From JBFHDX01 sp041584475 (lineage in GTDB: Bacteria > Pseudomonadota > Alphaproteobacteria > UBA8366 > JADFVY01), in the NCBI GenBank assembly GCA_041584475.1, contig JBFHDX010000023.1:1-40750 (forward strand): a stretch of 40,750 nucleotides of DNA, in the 5' to 3' direction. Positions within the stretch are counted from its first letter, which is position 1, and each line of letters opens with the position of its first letter. The position numbers were made by a program, and so were the translations under genes. Under the pieces are notes generated by a model. The model saw only the letters and a program-made list of their open reading frames with translations, was not told where the DNA came from and ran no database searches. Shown here piece by piece: positions 20,910-29,384 of the stretch.

Positions 20910-22805
20910 TCAGTCGAACAGGCGGCGAATGACGTCGCTGATGTCCTGAAGCGAGAGCGGCTTCTGTCCGCCTTGCGGCTGCGCCAGGCCGGGCGTCGTG
21001 CCGCCCGTGGCGACGGCGGCGGCGGTCGCCGGCGTCGTCTGGTAGACGGCCGTCATGAAATCGCGCCAGATCCGGGCTGGCAGCCCGCCGCCGTGAAGTC
21101 CCTCGACCGGCTGGTTGTCGTCGCGTCCGACCCAGACCCCGACGACGAGATCCCCGGTGAAACCAATGAACCAGCCATCGCGGTTGTCCTCGCTGGTACC
21201 CGTCTTGCCGGCCGCCGGCCGGCCGAACGCGGCGGCACGCCCGGTGCCCGCCTGAATCGTCGCCATCAGCATGTCGACCATCGCATCGCGCTTCCACGGC
21301 AGCACGCCGCGGCGGTTGGCCGCGGGAATGCGATGTTCGTAGAGCGTGCGCCCGCGACCGCGTATTTCACGGATGGCATATGGCTCGACCCGTTTGGCAT
21401 CCGCAGCGATGGCCGCGTAGGCACCCGTCAGCTCGAGCAGCGTTACCTCGAAGCTGCCGAGCGCGATGCTGGGATGCGGCCGCAAATCCGAGGTGATGCC
21501 GAGCACGCGGGCGACGCCAATGACCTTCTCGCGTCCGACATGTTCCGTCAGCTTGACGGCAACGGTGTTGATCGACTCGGCAAAGGCCGTCCTGAGGGTG
21601 ACCTGGCCACGATAGGTCTCGGTGTAGTTCTGCGGCTGCCATCCGTCGACCTCCACCGGTTCGTCCACGGCCAGACTGTCCGGTCGGAAGCCCGCATCGA
21701 GCGCGGCCAGATAGACGAAAAGCTTGAAGGCGGAACCGGGCTGTCGGTAGGCCTGCGTTACCCGGTTGAACTGGCTCTCGCCGTAATCGCGGCCGCCGAC
21801 CATGGCGAGCACGGCACCATCGAGCGCCATCGCCACCAAGGCGACCTGGGGCGAATCCTCGACGTCGCCGAGCATGGTCGACCAGCGCGCTACGGTGCGC
21901 TCGGCCTCGCCCTGGATCGTCGGGTCGAGCGTCGTCGTTACGACCAGATCAGCGGTCATCGGGCCGATCAACTCGCGCGACCGCTCGTCGGCCCAGTCGG
22001 CGAAATAGTTCCATCCGGGGTGTGCATCCGGGGCAATCGCGAGAATTGCCGGATTCTCGAGGGCCGCGGCCGCCATCTCCTCGGTGATGTATCCCTCCTC
22101 GAGCATGATCGCGATGATTCGGGCGGCCCGCTCCTGGGCGACTTCGAGGTTGCGGACCGGCGAATAGTAGGACGGCGCCTGGATCAGTCCGGCCAGCATG
22201 GCCGATTCGCTGAGCTTGAGCGCGCGCGCCGATTTCTTGAAGTAACGCCAGGCGGCAGCTTCGACACCCCAGGCGCCGGCCCCGAAATAGACCTGGTTCA
22301 GGTAGCGGGCGAGAATCTCGTCCTTGCCGAGGCGGTTCTCGAGCCATAGGGCGAGCATCATGTCCTGGATCTTCCGCTTGATCGTGCGGTCCGGCTCGAG
22401 GAAGCTGAGCTTCGCCAATTGCTGCGTGATGGTGCTCCCGCCCTGGCGGACTTCGCCGGCGGAGACGTTGACGGTCAGGGCGCGGGCGATGCCGCGCAGA
22501 TCGATGCCCCCATGTTCGTAGAATCGCCGGTCTTCGGCCGAAATGACGGCGTCGACGAGATGTTTGGGAAGGTCTTCCGCCGACAGCGTTTCGCCGCGGA
22601 ATTTGCCGCGGCTGGCGAAAACCTCGCCGCCCTCGGTCCGCAGCAGCATCGAAGCGCGGTCGGCGGGCTCCGCAAATCGGTCGGGCAGCGGCAAGGTGTA
22701 GGCGAAGTACCCCAGCGTGCACAGGAACACGACCAGCAAGCCAAGCAGGCTGATCGCCAGATTCTTGCCGCCCCAGCGGCCCAACCCCCTGCGACGCGAA
22801 AACAC
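20910..22805 (-). CDS. Class A penicillin-binding protein (PBP1A-type glycosyltransferase/transpeptidase)
   Basis: A bifunctional peptidoglycan synthase of 631 residues anchored by one N-terminal membrane helix (about 16-36). The GT51 domain has EDRRFYEHGGID with catalytic Glu91 and RQGGSTITQQLAK (120-132). The transpeptidase domain has the active-site SAFK (Ser358), SIN (411-413) and KTGTSEDNRD. Alphaproteobacterial PBP1A proteins are often about 800 residues with an inserted OB domain; this shorter, insert-free form resembles PBP1C/PBP2D-type enzymes. The open frame runs back to a TTG at 22859, but GTG at 22805 is preferred: AAAGGGGAA lies about 7 bases upstream. The C-terminal 50 residues are Ala/Thr/Pro/Gln-rich. 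It converges on the GGDEF gene with a 9-base gap. Confidence 0.95.
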   Translation of the reverse strand: MFSRRRGLGRWGGKNLAISLLGLLVVFLCTLGYFAYTLPLPDRFAEPADRASMLLRTEGGEVFASRGKFRGETLSAEDLPKHLVDAVISAEDRRFYEHGGIDLRGIARALTVNVSAGEVRQGGSTITQQLAKLSFLEPDRTIKRKIQDMMLALWLENRLGKDEILARYLNQVYFGAGAWGVEAAAWRYFKKSARALKLSESAMLAGLIQAPSYYSPVRNLEVAQERAARIIAIMLEEGYITEEMAAAALENPAILAIAPDAHPGWNYFADWADERSRELIGPMTADLVVTTTLDPTIQGEAERTVARWSTMLGDVEDSPQVALVAMALDGAVLAMVGGRDYGESQFNRVTQAYRQPGSAFKLFVYLAALDAGFRPDSLAVDEPVEVDGWQPQNYTETYRGQVTLRTAFAESINTVAVKLTEHVGREKVIGVARVLGITSDLRPHPSIALGSFEVTLLELTGAYAAIAADAKRVEPYAIREIRGRGRTLYEHRIPAANRRGVLPWKRDAMVDMLMATIQAGTGRAAAFGRPAAGKTGTSEDNRDGWFIGFTGDLVVGVWVGRDDNQPVEGLHGGGLPARIWRDFMTAVYQTTPATAAAVATGGTTPGLAQPQGGQKPLSLQDISDVIRRLFD

Positions 22806-22944
22806 GCCGGATTCCCCTTTCGTATGCGGTATGATCCTCTCTCTCGGCTGGAACAGCAAACGATCCGCCGGAGATTCGTCAGCCTATTCTGCGCATGAAT
22901 GTGGCATCGACGTGGCGCGTCCATACCTCGGCGCACAACAAGAA

Positions 22945-22973
22945 CGAGCCCCATCGGGGGGTGACGGGGCTCG
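22945..22973 (-). terminator. Rho-independent terminator after the small exported-protein gene
   Basis: The CGAGCCCC/GGGGCTCG stem (8 base pairs, 13-base loop) is followed, on the minus strand, by TTCTTGTTGT. It lies 43 bases past the stop of the gene at 23016-23246. Confidence 0.6.
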
Positions 22974-23015
22974 CTCCGCAGAGCACTGACCGCGCCGGGC
23001 GCGGTGGTCAGGATA

Positions 23016-23246
23016 TCAGTGCTCGATACCGAGGATCTTCATCGCCTCGTGCAGGGCGTCAAGCGACTCCTTGTGCTTGCCGTCCGCATGAAGCTGGGCA
23101 CCCTGGTCACGCAACGCCTTGGCGTCGCCGTTCGGGTTGCTGGCCAGCGCCGCATCGATCAGCTGCACGTCCTTGGGGCAGTGAGCGGCGAATGCCGGGT
23201 TCGCGAAACCCAGTACGAGGACCATCGCGATGAGCAGTCGATTCAT
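23016..23246 (-). CDS. Small exported protein, function unknown
   Basis: A 76-residue precursor. The signal peptide MNRLLIAMVLVLGFANPAFA is cleaved before AHC, leaving a mature protein of about 56 residues. The mature part starts AHCPKDVQLIDAAL and contains LRDQGAQLHADGKHKESLDALHEAMKILGI (residues 45 onward), a helix-turn-helix that looks like a single TPR-type hairpin. I have seen this pattern in short periplasmic proteins of proteobacteria, but no function is known. A single Cys is near the mature N terminus, without a lipobox. GGGAGAGGGAGAG precedes the ATG. The gene has its own terminator, so it is likely monocistronic. Confidence 0.75.
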   Translation of the reverse strand: MNRLLIAMVLVLGFANPAFAAHCPKDVQLIDAALASNPNGDAKALRDQGAQLHADGKHKESLDALHEAMKILGIEH

Positions 23247-23363
23247 GGAAATCTCTCCCTCTCCCTTGAGAAAAATCGGAAACCGCGAGCGTATACAGCG
23301 CCGCCGCGGATTTTATTCCCGCACGAAGTTCGGTTCCCGGATCGCGCAGGCCGAGATCGAGGG

Positions 23364-24680
23364 CTAATCCGAACCCGTGGTCCGGCTATCCCGCAATCGC
23401 TGCCAGTATTGCAGCCGCTTGGCGATGTCCCGCTCGAACCCGCGCTCGGCGGGCCGATAGAAGCGGACCCGCTCGACGCCATCGGGGAAGTAGTTTTGGC
23501 CCGAAAACCCCTCGGGCGTGTCATGGTCGTACTCATACCCTTGCGCGTAGCCGAGTTCCTTCATGAGCGTCGTCGGGGCGTTCAAAATGTGCTTGGGGGG
23601 CATGAGCGAACCGGTTTCGCGGGCGGTCCGCATGGCCTGGCCGAACGCCACGTAAGCGGCGTTCGACTTGGGCGCGGTGGCCAGATAGATCACCGCCTGG
23701 GCGAGCGCCAGTTCACCCTCGGGCGAGCCGACGCGCTCGTAGCAGTCCCAGGCGGCCAGCGCCTGCACCGCGGCCTGCGGATCGGCGAGCCCGACATCCT
23801 CGTAGGCGAAGCGCGCAAGGCGACGCGCGATATAGCGGGGATCCTCTCCCCCCGCCAGCATGCGGGCGAGCCAGTAGAGCGCAGCGTCGGCGTCGGAGCC
23901 GCGCAGCGACTTGTGCAGCGCACTGATCAGGTTGTAATGCCCCTCCTGGCTCTTGTCATAGAGCGGCGCCCGCTTCTGCACCGCCCGCGCCAGCGCGTTG
24001 GTGTCGAGCCGCTCATCCGTGTCCAGGGCGAACAGTTCCTCGGCAAGGTTGAGCACGAACCTGCCATCGCCGTCCGCCATCGCCCGCAGGGCGCGCCGGG
24101 CATCGGCATCCAGCTGGAGCTCACGGCCGTCCGCTGCTTCCGCACGCTGCAGAAGCGATTCAAGCACCACGTCGTCGAGGCGGTTGAGCACCATGACCTG
24201 GCAGCGCGAAAGCAACGCCGCGTTGAGCTCGAAACTCGGATTTTCCGTTGTCGCGCCGACCAGTATTACGGTGCCATCCTCGACATAGGGCAGAAAGCCG
24301 TCCTGCTGGGCGCGGTTGAAGCGGTGGATCTCATCGATGAAGAGCAGCGTGCCCCGGCCGGCAGTGCGCCGTTCGCGCGCCCGTTCGAACACCTTGCGCA
24401 AATCGGCGACGCCCGAGAAAACCGCCGAGAGCGGTTCGAATTCCAGATCGGTGACATCCGCCAGCAGGCGAGCGATCGTCGTCTTGCCGCAGCCGGGGGG
24501 TCCCCAGAGAATCATCGAAGCGAGCCGACCGGAATCGACCATCCGGCGGATCGGCCCGCCGTCGCCCAGAAGATGGTCCTGGCCAATGACGTCATCGAGA
24601 CGGGTCGGCCGCAACCGGTCCGCCAGCGGCCTCGGCGCGGACCGTTCGAACAGACCCTCCTGCCTTCCGTGCGCGCTCAT
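23364..24680 (-). CDS. rarA: Replication-associated recombination protein A
   Basis: RarA/MgsA of 438 residues, a clamp-loader-like AAA+ ATPase that acts at stalled replication forks. N-terminal LADRLRPTRLDDVIGQDHLL, Walker A GPPGCGKT (60-67), Walker B FIDEIHRFNRAQQD, sensor 1 GATTENPSFE and the C-terminal tetramerisation block SLRGSDADAALYWLARML with DPRYIARRLARFAYEDVGL are all present. The ATG overlaps the degP stop by 4 bases (ATGA), so the two are translationally coupled. The arrangement after rplQ with a DegP-type protease is common in alphaproteobacteria. The gene looks intact at full family length. Confidence 0.96.
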   Translation of the reverse strand: MSAHGRQEGLFERSAPRPLADRLRPTRLDDVIGQDHLLGDGGPIRRMVDSGRLASMILWGPPGCGKTTIARLLADVTDLEFEPLSAVFSGVADLRKVFERARERRTAGRGTLLFIDEIHRFNRAQQDGFLPYVEDGTVILVGATTENPSFELNAALLSRCQVMVLNRLDDVVLESLLQRAEAADGRELQLDADARRALRAMADGDGRFVLNLAEELFALDTDERLDTNALARAVQKRAPLYDKSQEGHYNLISALHKSLRGSDADAALYWLARMLAGGEDPRYIARRLARFAYEDVGLADPQAAVQALAAWDCYERVGSPEGELALAQAVIYLATAPKSNAAYVAFGQAMRTARETGSLMPPKHILNAPTTLMKELGYAQGYEYDHDTPEGFSGQNYFPDGVERVRFYRPAERGFERDIAKRLQYWQRLRDSRTTGSD

Positions 24681-26104
24681 CGCACCCTGACCTTGAGAAT
24701 GCGATTATCGCGCTCGATCGCGATCTCCCAGGCCTCGGCCCTCGCCGCCACAGTCGCGGTGACATCGCGTACCAGCCGGATTCGGCGCTCGTTTATCTGG
24801 ACGAGAATGTCCCCGGGTTGCAGCCCGAGCTGAGCTGCGGGGGACCGTCGGGCAACCGCGAGCACGATCACGCCGCGCGGTTGGCCCTGCAGCCCGAGTT
24901 CCTCGACCAGCGCCGGTGAGAGATTGGCGATGCGCGCACCATGCAGGGGATGGCGGCCCTCGAGCAGCGTCACGTTGCGCGGCGGGACCTCGGGCGGCGC
25001 GATCAAGCGCATCGTGACGGCACGTTCGCGCCCGTTGCGCCACACGCTGAGCGTGACTTCTTCACCGATACGTCGCGTCGCCAGTCGAAACCGCAAGGCC
25101 TGCTCGTCCTCGACGTCGTAACCGTTCACCGCCACGACAACGTCGCCGACGCGCAGCCCCACCTTGTCGGCCGGACTGTCTTCATGGACCTTTTCGACGA
25201 TCACGCCCACCGGACGACGCATGCCGAGGGCAGAGGCGAGTTCCGCCGTCACGGCCCGGCCGTCGAAACCGATCCACGGCCGGACCAGCGGCCGTCCCTC
25301 GATCGCCGAATCGACGATCGCCCGTACCATGTTGCTGGGGACCGCGAATCCAATGCCCATCGAGCCGCCGCTTTTCGAGAAGATGGCGGTATTGATGCCG
25401 ACGAGGCGCCCGTCCATGCTGACGAGAGCGCCCCCGGAATTGCCGGGATTGATCGCCGCGTCGGTCTGGATGAAAGAGCGATAGTCGGCGACGCCGACGC
25501 GCGTGCGTGCGAGCGCCGAAATGATGCCGCTCGTCACCGTCTGGCCGACGCCGAACGGGTTGCCGATCGCAAGCACGAGATCGCCGACCTCGAGCGCATC
25601 CGAATCGCCGAAGTCGATGCTGGGGAGCAGCTCGCCCTCGGGGTCGATACGAAGTACGGCGAGGTCGGTTCGTTTGTCGGCGAGCACGATCTCCGCCTCG
25701 AATTCGCGGCGATCATAGAGCACCACGGTGATCTCGTCGGCGCCTTCGATGACGTGGTTGTTGGTGACGACGATGCCGTCCGCGCGCACGAGCACCCCGG
25801 AGCCGAGCGAATTCTGGATCCTTTCGCGCGGCGCACCGCCGAACGGGAAATCCTCGCCGAAAAAGCGCTTGAAGAAGGGGTCGTCGAAGAGCGGCGAGAA
25901 CGGCCGCTGTTCAATGGTCTTGCGTGTATAGATGTTGACGACCGCCGGCGCCGCCTGCCGCACGACCGGCGCGAACGAGAGCGTGACCTGCTGACGACTT
26001 GCCGGTACCTCCCGCTCCGCAGCCGCTGCAGGCGTAAGCAGCGCCGCGACGATCGCCAGCAGCGCACCCACGACGCGACCGATTGACCCCGCCATAGACT
26101 GCAT
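24677..26104 (-). CDS. degP: DegP/DegQ-type periplasmic serine protease (Do family)
   Basis: A 475-residue HtrA-type protease. A signal peptide (about 1-29, ALLTPAAAA) sends it to the periplasm. The trypsin-like domain has His117 in TNNHVIEG, Asp147 in KRTDLAVLRI and Ser223 in NPGNSGGAL, a complete triad. Two PDZ domains follow (about 265-370 and 390-475), the first with DSPADKVGLRVGDVV and the second with SPAAQLGLQPGDILVQIN. It degrades or refolds misfolded envelope proteins. Start: ATG at 26104 or 26095 has no clear Shine-Dalgarno, while a TTG at 26164 is upstream; I chose 26104 for the signal peptide. It follows rplQ by 124 bases, with a hairpin between, and overlaps rarA by 4 bases. Confidence 0.93.
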   Translation of the reverse strand: MQSMAGSIGRVVGALLAIVAALLTPAAAAEREVPASRQQVTLSFAPVVRQAAPAVVNIYTRKTIEQRPFSPLFDDPFFKRFFGEDFPFGGAPRERIQNSLGSGVLVRADGIVVTNNHVIEGADEITVVLYDRREFEAEIVLADKRTDLAVLRIDPEGELLPSIDFGDSDALEVGDLVLAIGNPFGVGQTVTSGIISALARTRVGVADYRSFIQTDAAINPGNSGGALVSMDGRLVGINTAIFSKSGGSMGIGFAVPSNMVRAIVDSAIEGRPLVRPWIGFDGRAVTAELASALGMRRPVGVIVEKVHEDSPADKVGLRVGDVVVAVNGYDVEDEQALRFRLATRRIGEEVTLSVWRNGRERAVTMRLIAPPEVPPRNVTLLEGRHPLHGARIANLSPALVEELGLQGQPRGVIVLAVARRSPAAQLGLQPGDILVQINERRIRLVRDVTATVAARAEAWEIAIERDNRILKVRVR

Positions 26105-26170
26105 GGGGTCAAGGTAGGCAGCGAACGCGCCCGCCACAAGGCCTTGCGGATGGTCGCACAACAAGCGACA

Positions 26171-26190
26171 GGGCGGCCATGCGGCCGCCC
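26171..26190 (-). terminator. Hairpin ending the ribosomal-protein operon
   Basis: GGGCGGCC/GGCCGCCC with a 4-base ATGC loop, 39 bases after the rplQ stop. On the minus strand it is followed by TGTCGCTTGTTGTG, only moderately T-rich. It overlaps the long upstream frame of degP, which argues for the shorter degP start. Confidence 0.55.
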
Positions 26191-26228
26191 CGGAAACGCA
26201 TCGTTCTAATTGCCGTCAAACGCGGGCT

Positions 26229-26654
26229 TCAGGCCTCGTCTTCCGCGGCGACCGCCATCTCCTGCGTCGGGCCCGAGTCCTGGCCTTTCGCCTCCGGATC
26301 GCGCTCTACGAACTCGATCACCGCCATCGCCGCGGCATCGCCATAACGATGGCCCGCCTTGAGGACACGGGTATAGCCGCCGGGCCGCTCGGCGTACCGT
26401 TCGGCAAGCGTGTCGAAAAGCTTGCTCACCATGGCGTTGTCGCGAAGCACAGCGAACGCCTGTCGGCGCGCGTGCAGGCTCCCCCGCTTGCCGAGCGTCA
26501 CGAGTTTCTCGACCACGGGACGCAACTCCTTGGCCTTGGGCAGCGTGGTCGTGATCTGCTCGTGCTTGATCAACGCATTCGCCATGTTGGCGAACATCGC
26601 ACGACGGTGCTGGCTGGTCCGATTGAGCTTACGTCCGCTGATTCCGTGCCGCAT
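26229..26654 (-). CDS. rplQ: 50S ribosomal protein L17
   Basis: L17 of 141 residues: MRHGISGRKLNRTSQHRRAM at the start, then ALIKHEQITTTLPKAKELRP and GGYTRVLK, as in all bacteria. The acidic C-terminal tail of about 20 residues after FVERDP is longer than in E. coli, as usual for alphaproteobacteria. Last gene of the alpha operon, 43 bases after rpoA, followed by the hairpin at 26171-26190. Confidence 0.98.
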   Translation of the reverse strand: MRHGISGRKLNRTSQHRRAMFANMANALIKHEQITTTLPKAKELRPVVEKLVTLGKRGSLHARRQAFAVLRDNAMVSKLFDTLAERYAERPGGYTRVLKAGHRYGDAAAMAVIEFVERDPEAKGQDSGPTQEMAVAAEDEA

Positions 26655-26697
26655 GGCGACGACTCCCTCTTCGATCCTCGCTCGATCCGCCGCCGCG

Positions 26698-27714
26698 TCA
26701 GTACGGCTCGTCCAGCCGGCGCGCCATCTCCTCGATGTTCTCCGGCGGCCAGCTCGGGATTTCCATGCCGAGGTGCAACCCCATCTGGGCCAGCACCTCC
26801 TTGATTTCGTTCAGCGACTTCCGGCCGAAGTTCGGCGTCCGCAACATCTCCTGCTCGGTCTTCTGCACCAGATCGCCGATATAGACGATGTTGTCGTTCT
26901 TCAAGCAGTTCGCCGAGCGCACCGAGAGCTCCAGCTCGTCCACCTTGCGCAGCAGGTTCTTGTTGAAGGGCAGCTCGGAGGGACGTTCCTCGGCGACCTG
27001 TGCCTGCGGCTCTTCGAAATTGATGAACAGCTGCAGCTGATCCTGCAGGATCCGCGCCGCAAGCGCCACGGCGTCCTCCGGCGTAACCGAGCCGTCGGTC
27101 TCGATCGTCATCGACAGCTTGTCGTAGTCGGTCACCTGTCCGACACGGGTGTTTTCCACCTTGTAGGAGACATTGCGGATCGGGCTGTAGAGCGCGTCGA
27201 TCGGAATCATGCCGATCGGTGCATCCTCGGGCCGATTCTGCGTCGCCGGCACGTAACCCTTGCCGGTCTCGACCGTCATCTCCATCGACAGCTTCGCGTC
27301 CTCGTCGAGCGTGCAGATGACGAGATCCGGATCCATGATCTCGATATCGTGGCCGGCCTCGATCTGGCTCGCCGTCACCTCTCCCGGTCCCTGCGCGGAC
27401 AGGCTCATCCGCTTGGGTCCCTCACCGTGCATCCGCAGCCCGAGCGATTTCAGGTTGAGCACGATGTCCGTGACATCCTCACGTACCCCGGCGATCGACG
27501 AGAATTCGTGCAGCACGCCGTCGATCTGGATCGACGTGATCGCCGCACCCTGCAGCGAGGACAGCAGAACACGGCGCAGCGCATTGCCCAGCGTCAGGCC
27601 GAAACCGCGCTCGAGCGGCTCGGCGACGACGGTCGCCACCCTGGCAGCGTCGGCACCGGCCCCGATATGCAGCTTGCTCGGCTTGATCAGCGTTTGCCAA
27701 TTCTTCTGAATCAC
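26698..27714 (-). CDS. rpoA: RNA polymerase alpha subunit
   Basis: A full-length alpha subunit of 338 residues. The N-terminal assembly domain begins MIQKNWQTLIKPSKLHI and continues through FGLTLGNALRRVLLSSL. The linker is followed by the C-terminal domain (about 255-338) with SVRSANCLKNDNIVYIGDLV and NFGRKSLNEIKEVL, which contacts UP elements and activators. It starts with GTG, with GAGAGGT 7 bases upstream. The 112-base gap from rpsK has no separate promoter that I can see; regulation is probably that of the alpha operon. No rpsD precedes it, unlike in E. coli. Confidence 0.98.
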   Translation of the reverse strand: MIQKNWQTLIKPSKLHIGAGADAARVATVVAEPLERGFGLTLGNALRRVLLSSLQGAAITSIQIDGVLHEFSSIAGVREDVTDIVLNLKSLGLRMHGEGPKRMSLSAQGPGEVTASQIEAGHDIEIMDPDLVICTLDEDAKLSMEMTVETGKGYVPATQNRPEDAPIGMIPIDALYSPIRNVSYKVENTRVGQVTDYDKLSMTIETDGSVTPEDAVALAARILQDQLQLFINFEEPQAQVAEERPSELPFNKNLLRKVDELELSVRSANCLKNDNIVYIGDLVQKTEQEMLRTPNFGRKSLNEIKEVLAQMGLHLGMEIPSWPPENIEEMARRLDEPY

Positions 27715-27826
27715 AGTAATGACCTCTCGGCTAATGCATTGGCGTCACCGCGGGCGGAGCCCCGGCTCGCCGACTTTCGTTCCATTCCGGCCCCTGCGGA
27801 GGACGCCGTGGACCAGACTCCCGGCG

Positions 27827-28219
27827 TCAGACCCGGCGACGCTTCGGCGGGCGGCAGCCATTGTGCGGGATCGGGGTCACGTCGCGAATGGCCGTAATCG
27901 TGAAACCGATCGACTGCAAGGCGCGCAACGCGGACTCGCGTCCCGAGCCAGGTCCCTTCACCTCCACCTCGAGCGTCTTCATGCCATGCTCCATGGCCTT
28001 GCGGCCGGCATCTTCCGCCGCCATCTGCGCCGCATAGGGCGTCGATTTTCGGCTACCCTTGAAACCCTGGCTCCCGGCCGACGACCACGAGATCGCGTTG
28101 CCCTGCGCATCGGCGATCGTGATCATCGTGTTATTGAAGGTGGCGTTCACATGCGCCACGCCCGACGTGATGTTCTTGCGTTCGCGCCGGCGCGGACGCG
28201 CAGTCGTCTGTTTCGCCAT
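27827..28219 (-). CDS. rpsK: 30S ribosomal protein S11
   Basis: S11 of 130 residues, containing KNITSGVAHVNATFNNTMIT, STPYAAQMAAEDAG and the C-terminal DVTPIPHNGCRPPKRRRV that binds 16S rRNA in the platform. It lies 6 bases after rpsM in the alpha operon. The length and all conserved blocks are normal. Confidence 0.98.
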   Translation of the reverse strand: MAKQTTARPRRRERKNITSGVAHVNATFNNTMITIADAQGNAISWSSAGSQGFKGSRKSTPYAAQMAAEDAGRKAMEHGMKTLEVEVKGPGSGRESALRALQSIGFTITAIRDVTPIPHNGCRPPKRRRV

Positions 28220-28225
28220 CGTAAG

Positions 28226-28597
28226 CTATGCCTTCTTCTTGCCGGCGATTGGCCGGGCCGGCCCCTTGCGGGTGCGGGCGTTGGTGTGGGTCCGCTGGCC
28301 GCGAACGGGCAATCCCTTGCGATGCCTCAACCCGCGGTAACAGCCGAGGTCGAGCAGCCGTTTGATGTTCATGGCCACTTCGCGCCTGAGGTCGCCTTCG
28401 ACCGTATAGTCCCGATCGATCAGCTCGCGGATCTGCGCCGTCTCCTGCTCCGTCAGGTCGCTGACCCGGCGTTCCAACGGTACTCCGCTCTTTTGACAGA
28501 TGTCCCGGGCGGTGGTGCGGCCGATTCCATGTATGTAAGTAAGGGCGACTTCCACGCGCTTTTGCGTCGGGATGTTCACGCCTGCAATGCGTGCCAC
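28226..28597 (-). CDS. rpsM: 30S ribosomal protein S13
   Basis: S13 of 123 residues, in the head of the small subunit, where it contacts the large subunit and P-site tRNA. It reads MARIAGVNIPTQKRVEVALT, GIGRTTARDICQ and the basic end RTHTNARTRKGPARP. It starts with GTG, with GAGGAG about 9 bases upstream. First gene after the internal promoter at 28703-28730; its leader of about 100 bases holds a stable hairpin. Confidence 0.98.
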   Translation of the reverse strand: MARIAGVNIPTQKRVEVALTYIHGIGRTTARDICQKSGVPLERRVSDLTEQETAQIRELIDRDYTVEGDLRREVAMNIKRLLDLGCYRGLRHRKGLPVRGQRTHTNARTRKGPARPIAGKKKA

Positions 28598-28673
28598 GCT
28601 GACTGCTCCTCGATGTCTCTAGAATTGCCGTCATCCAGCGGCGACGGCTCCCGGCACCCGGGCATACCCAACC

Positions 28674-28695
28674 CCCGGACCGTCGCCGGTCCGGG
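28674..28695 (-). promoter_or_regulatory. Stem-loop at the 5' end of the alpha-operon transcript
   Basis: CCCGGACC/GGTCCGGG, an 8-base-pair perfect stem with a 6-base loop, beginning within a base or two of the start predicted from the promoter at 28703-28730. A second GC-rich stem is possible further down the leader. It may protect the mRNA or take part in feedback by a ribosomal protein. It has no T tract, so it is not a terminator. Confidence 0.45.
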
Positions 28696-28702
28696 CGCGC
28701 GG

Positions 28703-28730
28703 ATTATAGGGGGATACGAGCCCGTGTCAA
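28703..28730 (-). promoter_or_regulatory. Consensus sigma-70 promoter of the rpsM-rpsK-rpoA-rplQ segment
   Basis: Perfect TTGACA (28725-28730) and perfect TATAAT (28703-28708), with a 16-base spacer, directly after the adk stop codon. The predicted start is near 28696. It should give strong independent expression of the alpha segment in addition to read-through from the spc operon. Confidence 0.8.
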
Positions 28731-29384
28731 TCACTGTACGCACGCCAGAATCCCCTCGATATCGCGCGTCACATCGTCGATCGGCGCCATGCCGTCGACC
28801 TCGCGAACCAGGCCCTTTTCGGCATAGTACGCGATGATCGGTTCGGTCTGGCCGTGATATTCGGACAACCGCTGGCGCACGGTCTCTTCGTTGTCGTCCG
28901 CGCGCCGACTGAACTCGGTCGACCCGCATTCGTCGCAGACGCCCGGCTTGCGCGGCGGCTTGTGCACGTCGTGATAGCCGGCACCGCATTTGGCGCACGA
29001 GAACCGCCCGGTAATCCGCTCGGTCAGCAGATCGTCGTCGACCCGCATGGCAACGACGCCGTCGAGCCGTATGCCCTTGTCCGCAAGGATACTGTCCAGG
29101 GTGCGGGCCTGCTCGGTCGTGCGCGGAAAGCCGTCGAGAATGAAGCCGTTCTCCAGGTCGCCGCGGCCCAACCGCTCGGAGATGATACGGACGACCAAAT
29201 CGTCGGGAACAAGCTTCCCCGCGTCCATGTATCGCTTTGCCTGCAGGCCGAGCTCGCTGCCCGTCGAGATCTCTTCACGCAGCATATCTCCGGTCGAGAG
29301 CTGCTTCATGCCGCGCGATTTCTGAAGCCGCTCCGCCTGCGTACCCTTGCCGGCACCGGGTGGGCCTAGGAGGATGATGTTCAC
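28731..29384 (-). CDS. adk: Adenylate kinase, zinc-type
   Basis: Adenylate kinase of 217 residues, interconverting ATP, AMP and ADP in the cytoplasm. It shows the P-loop GPPGAGKGTQ (7-16), the AMP-site FILDGFPRT, and a LID domain with four cysteines (CAKCGAGY and CDECGSTEF), which binds structural zinc as in Gram-positive and many alphaproteobacterial enzymes; E. coli Adk lacks it. The start is GTG, overlapping the secY stop by 4 bases (GTGA). The placement between secY and rpsM is typical of alphaproteobacteria. Confidence 0.98.
   Translation of the reverse strand: MNIILLGPPGAGKGTQAERLQKSRGMKQLSTGDMLREEISTGSELGLQAKRYMDAGKLVPDDLVVRIISERLGRGDLENGFILDGFPRTTEQARTLDSILADKGIRLDGVVAMRVDDDLLTERITGRFSCAKCGAGYHDVHKPPRKPGVCDECGSTEFSRRADDNEETVRQRLSEYHGQTEPIIAYYAEKGLVREVDGMAPIDDVTRDIEGILACVQ

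Noticed and set aside
23004..24833. A 609-codon plus-strand open frame opposite rarA
   Set aside because: Shadow of rarA and the small exported gene; the composition is Arg/His/Gln-rich without domains.
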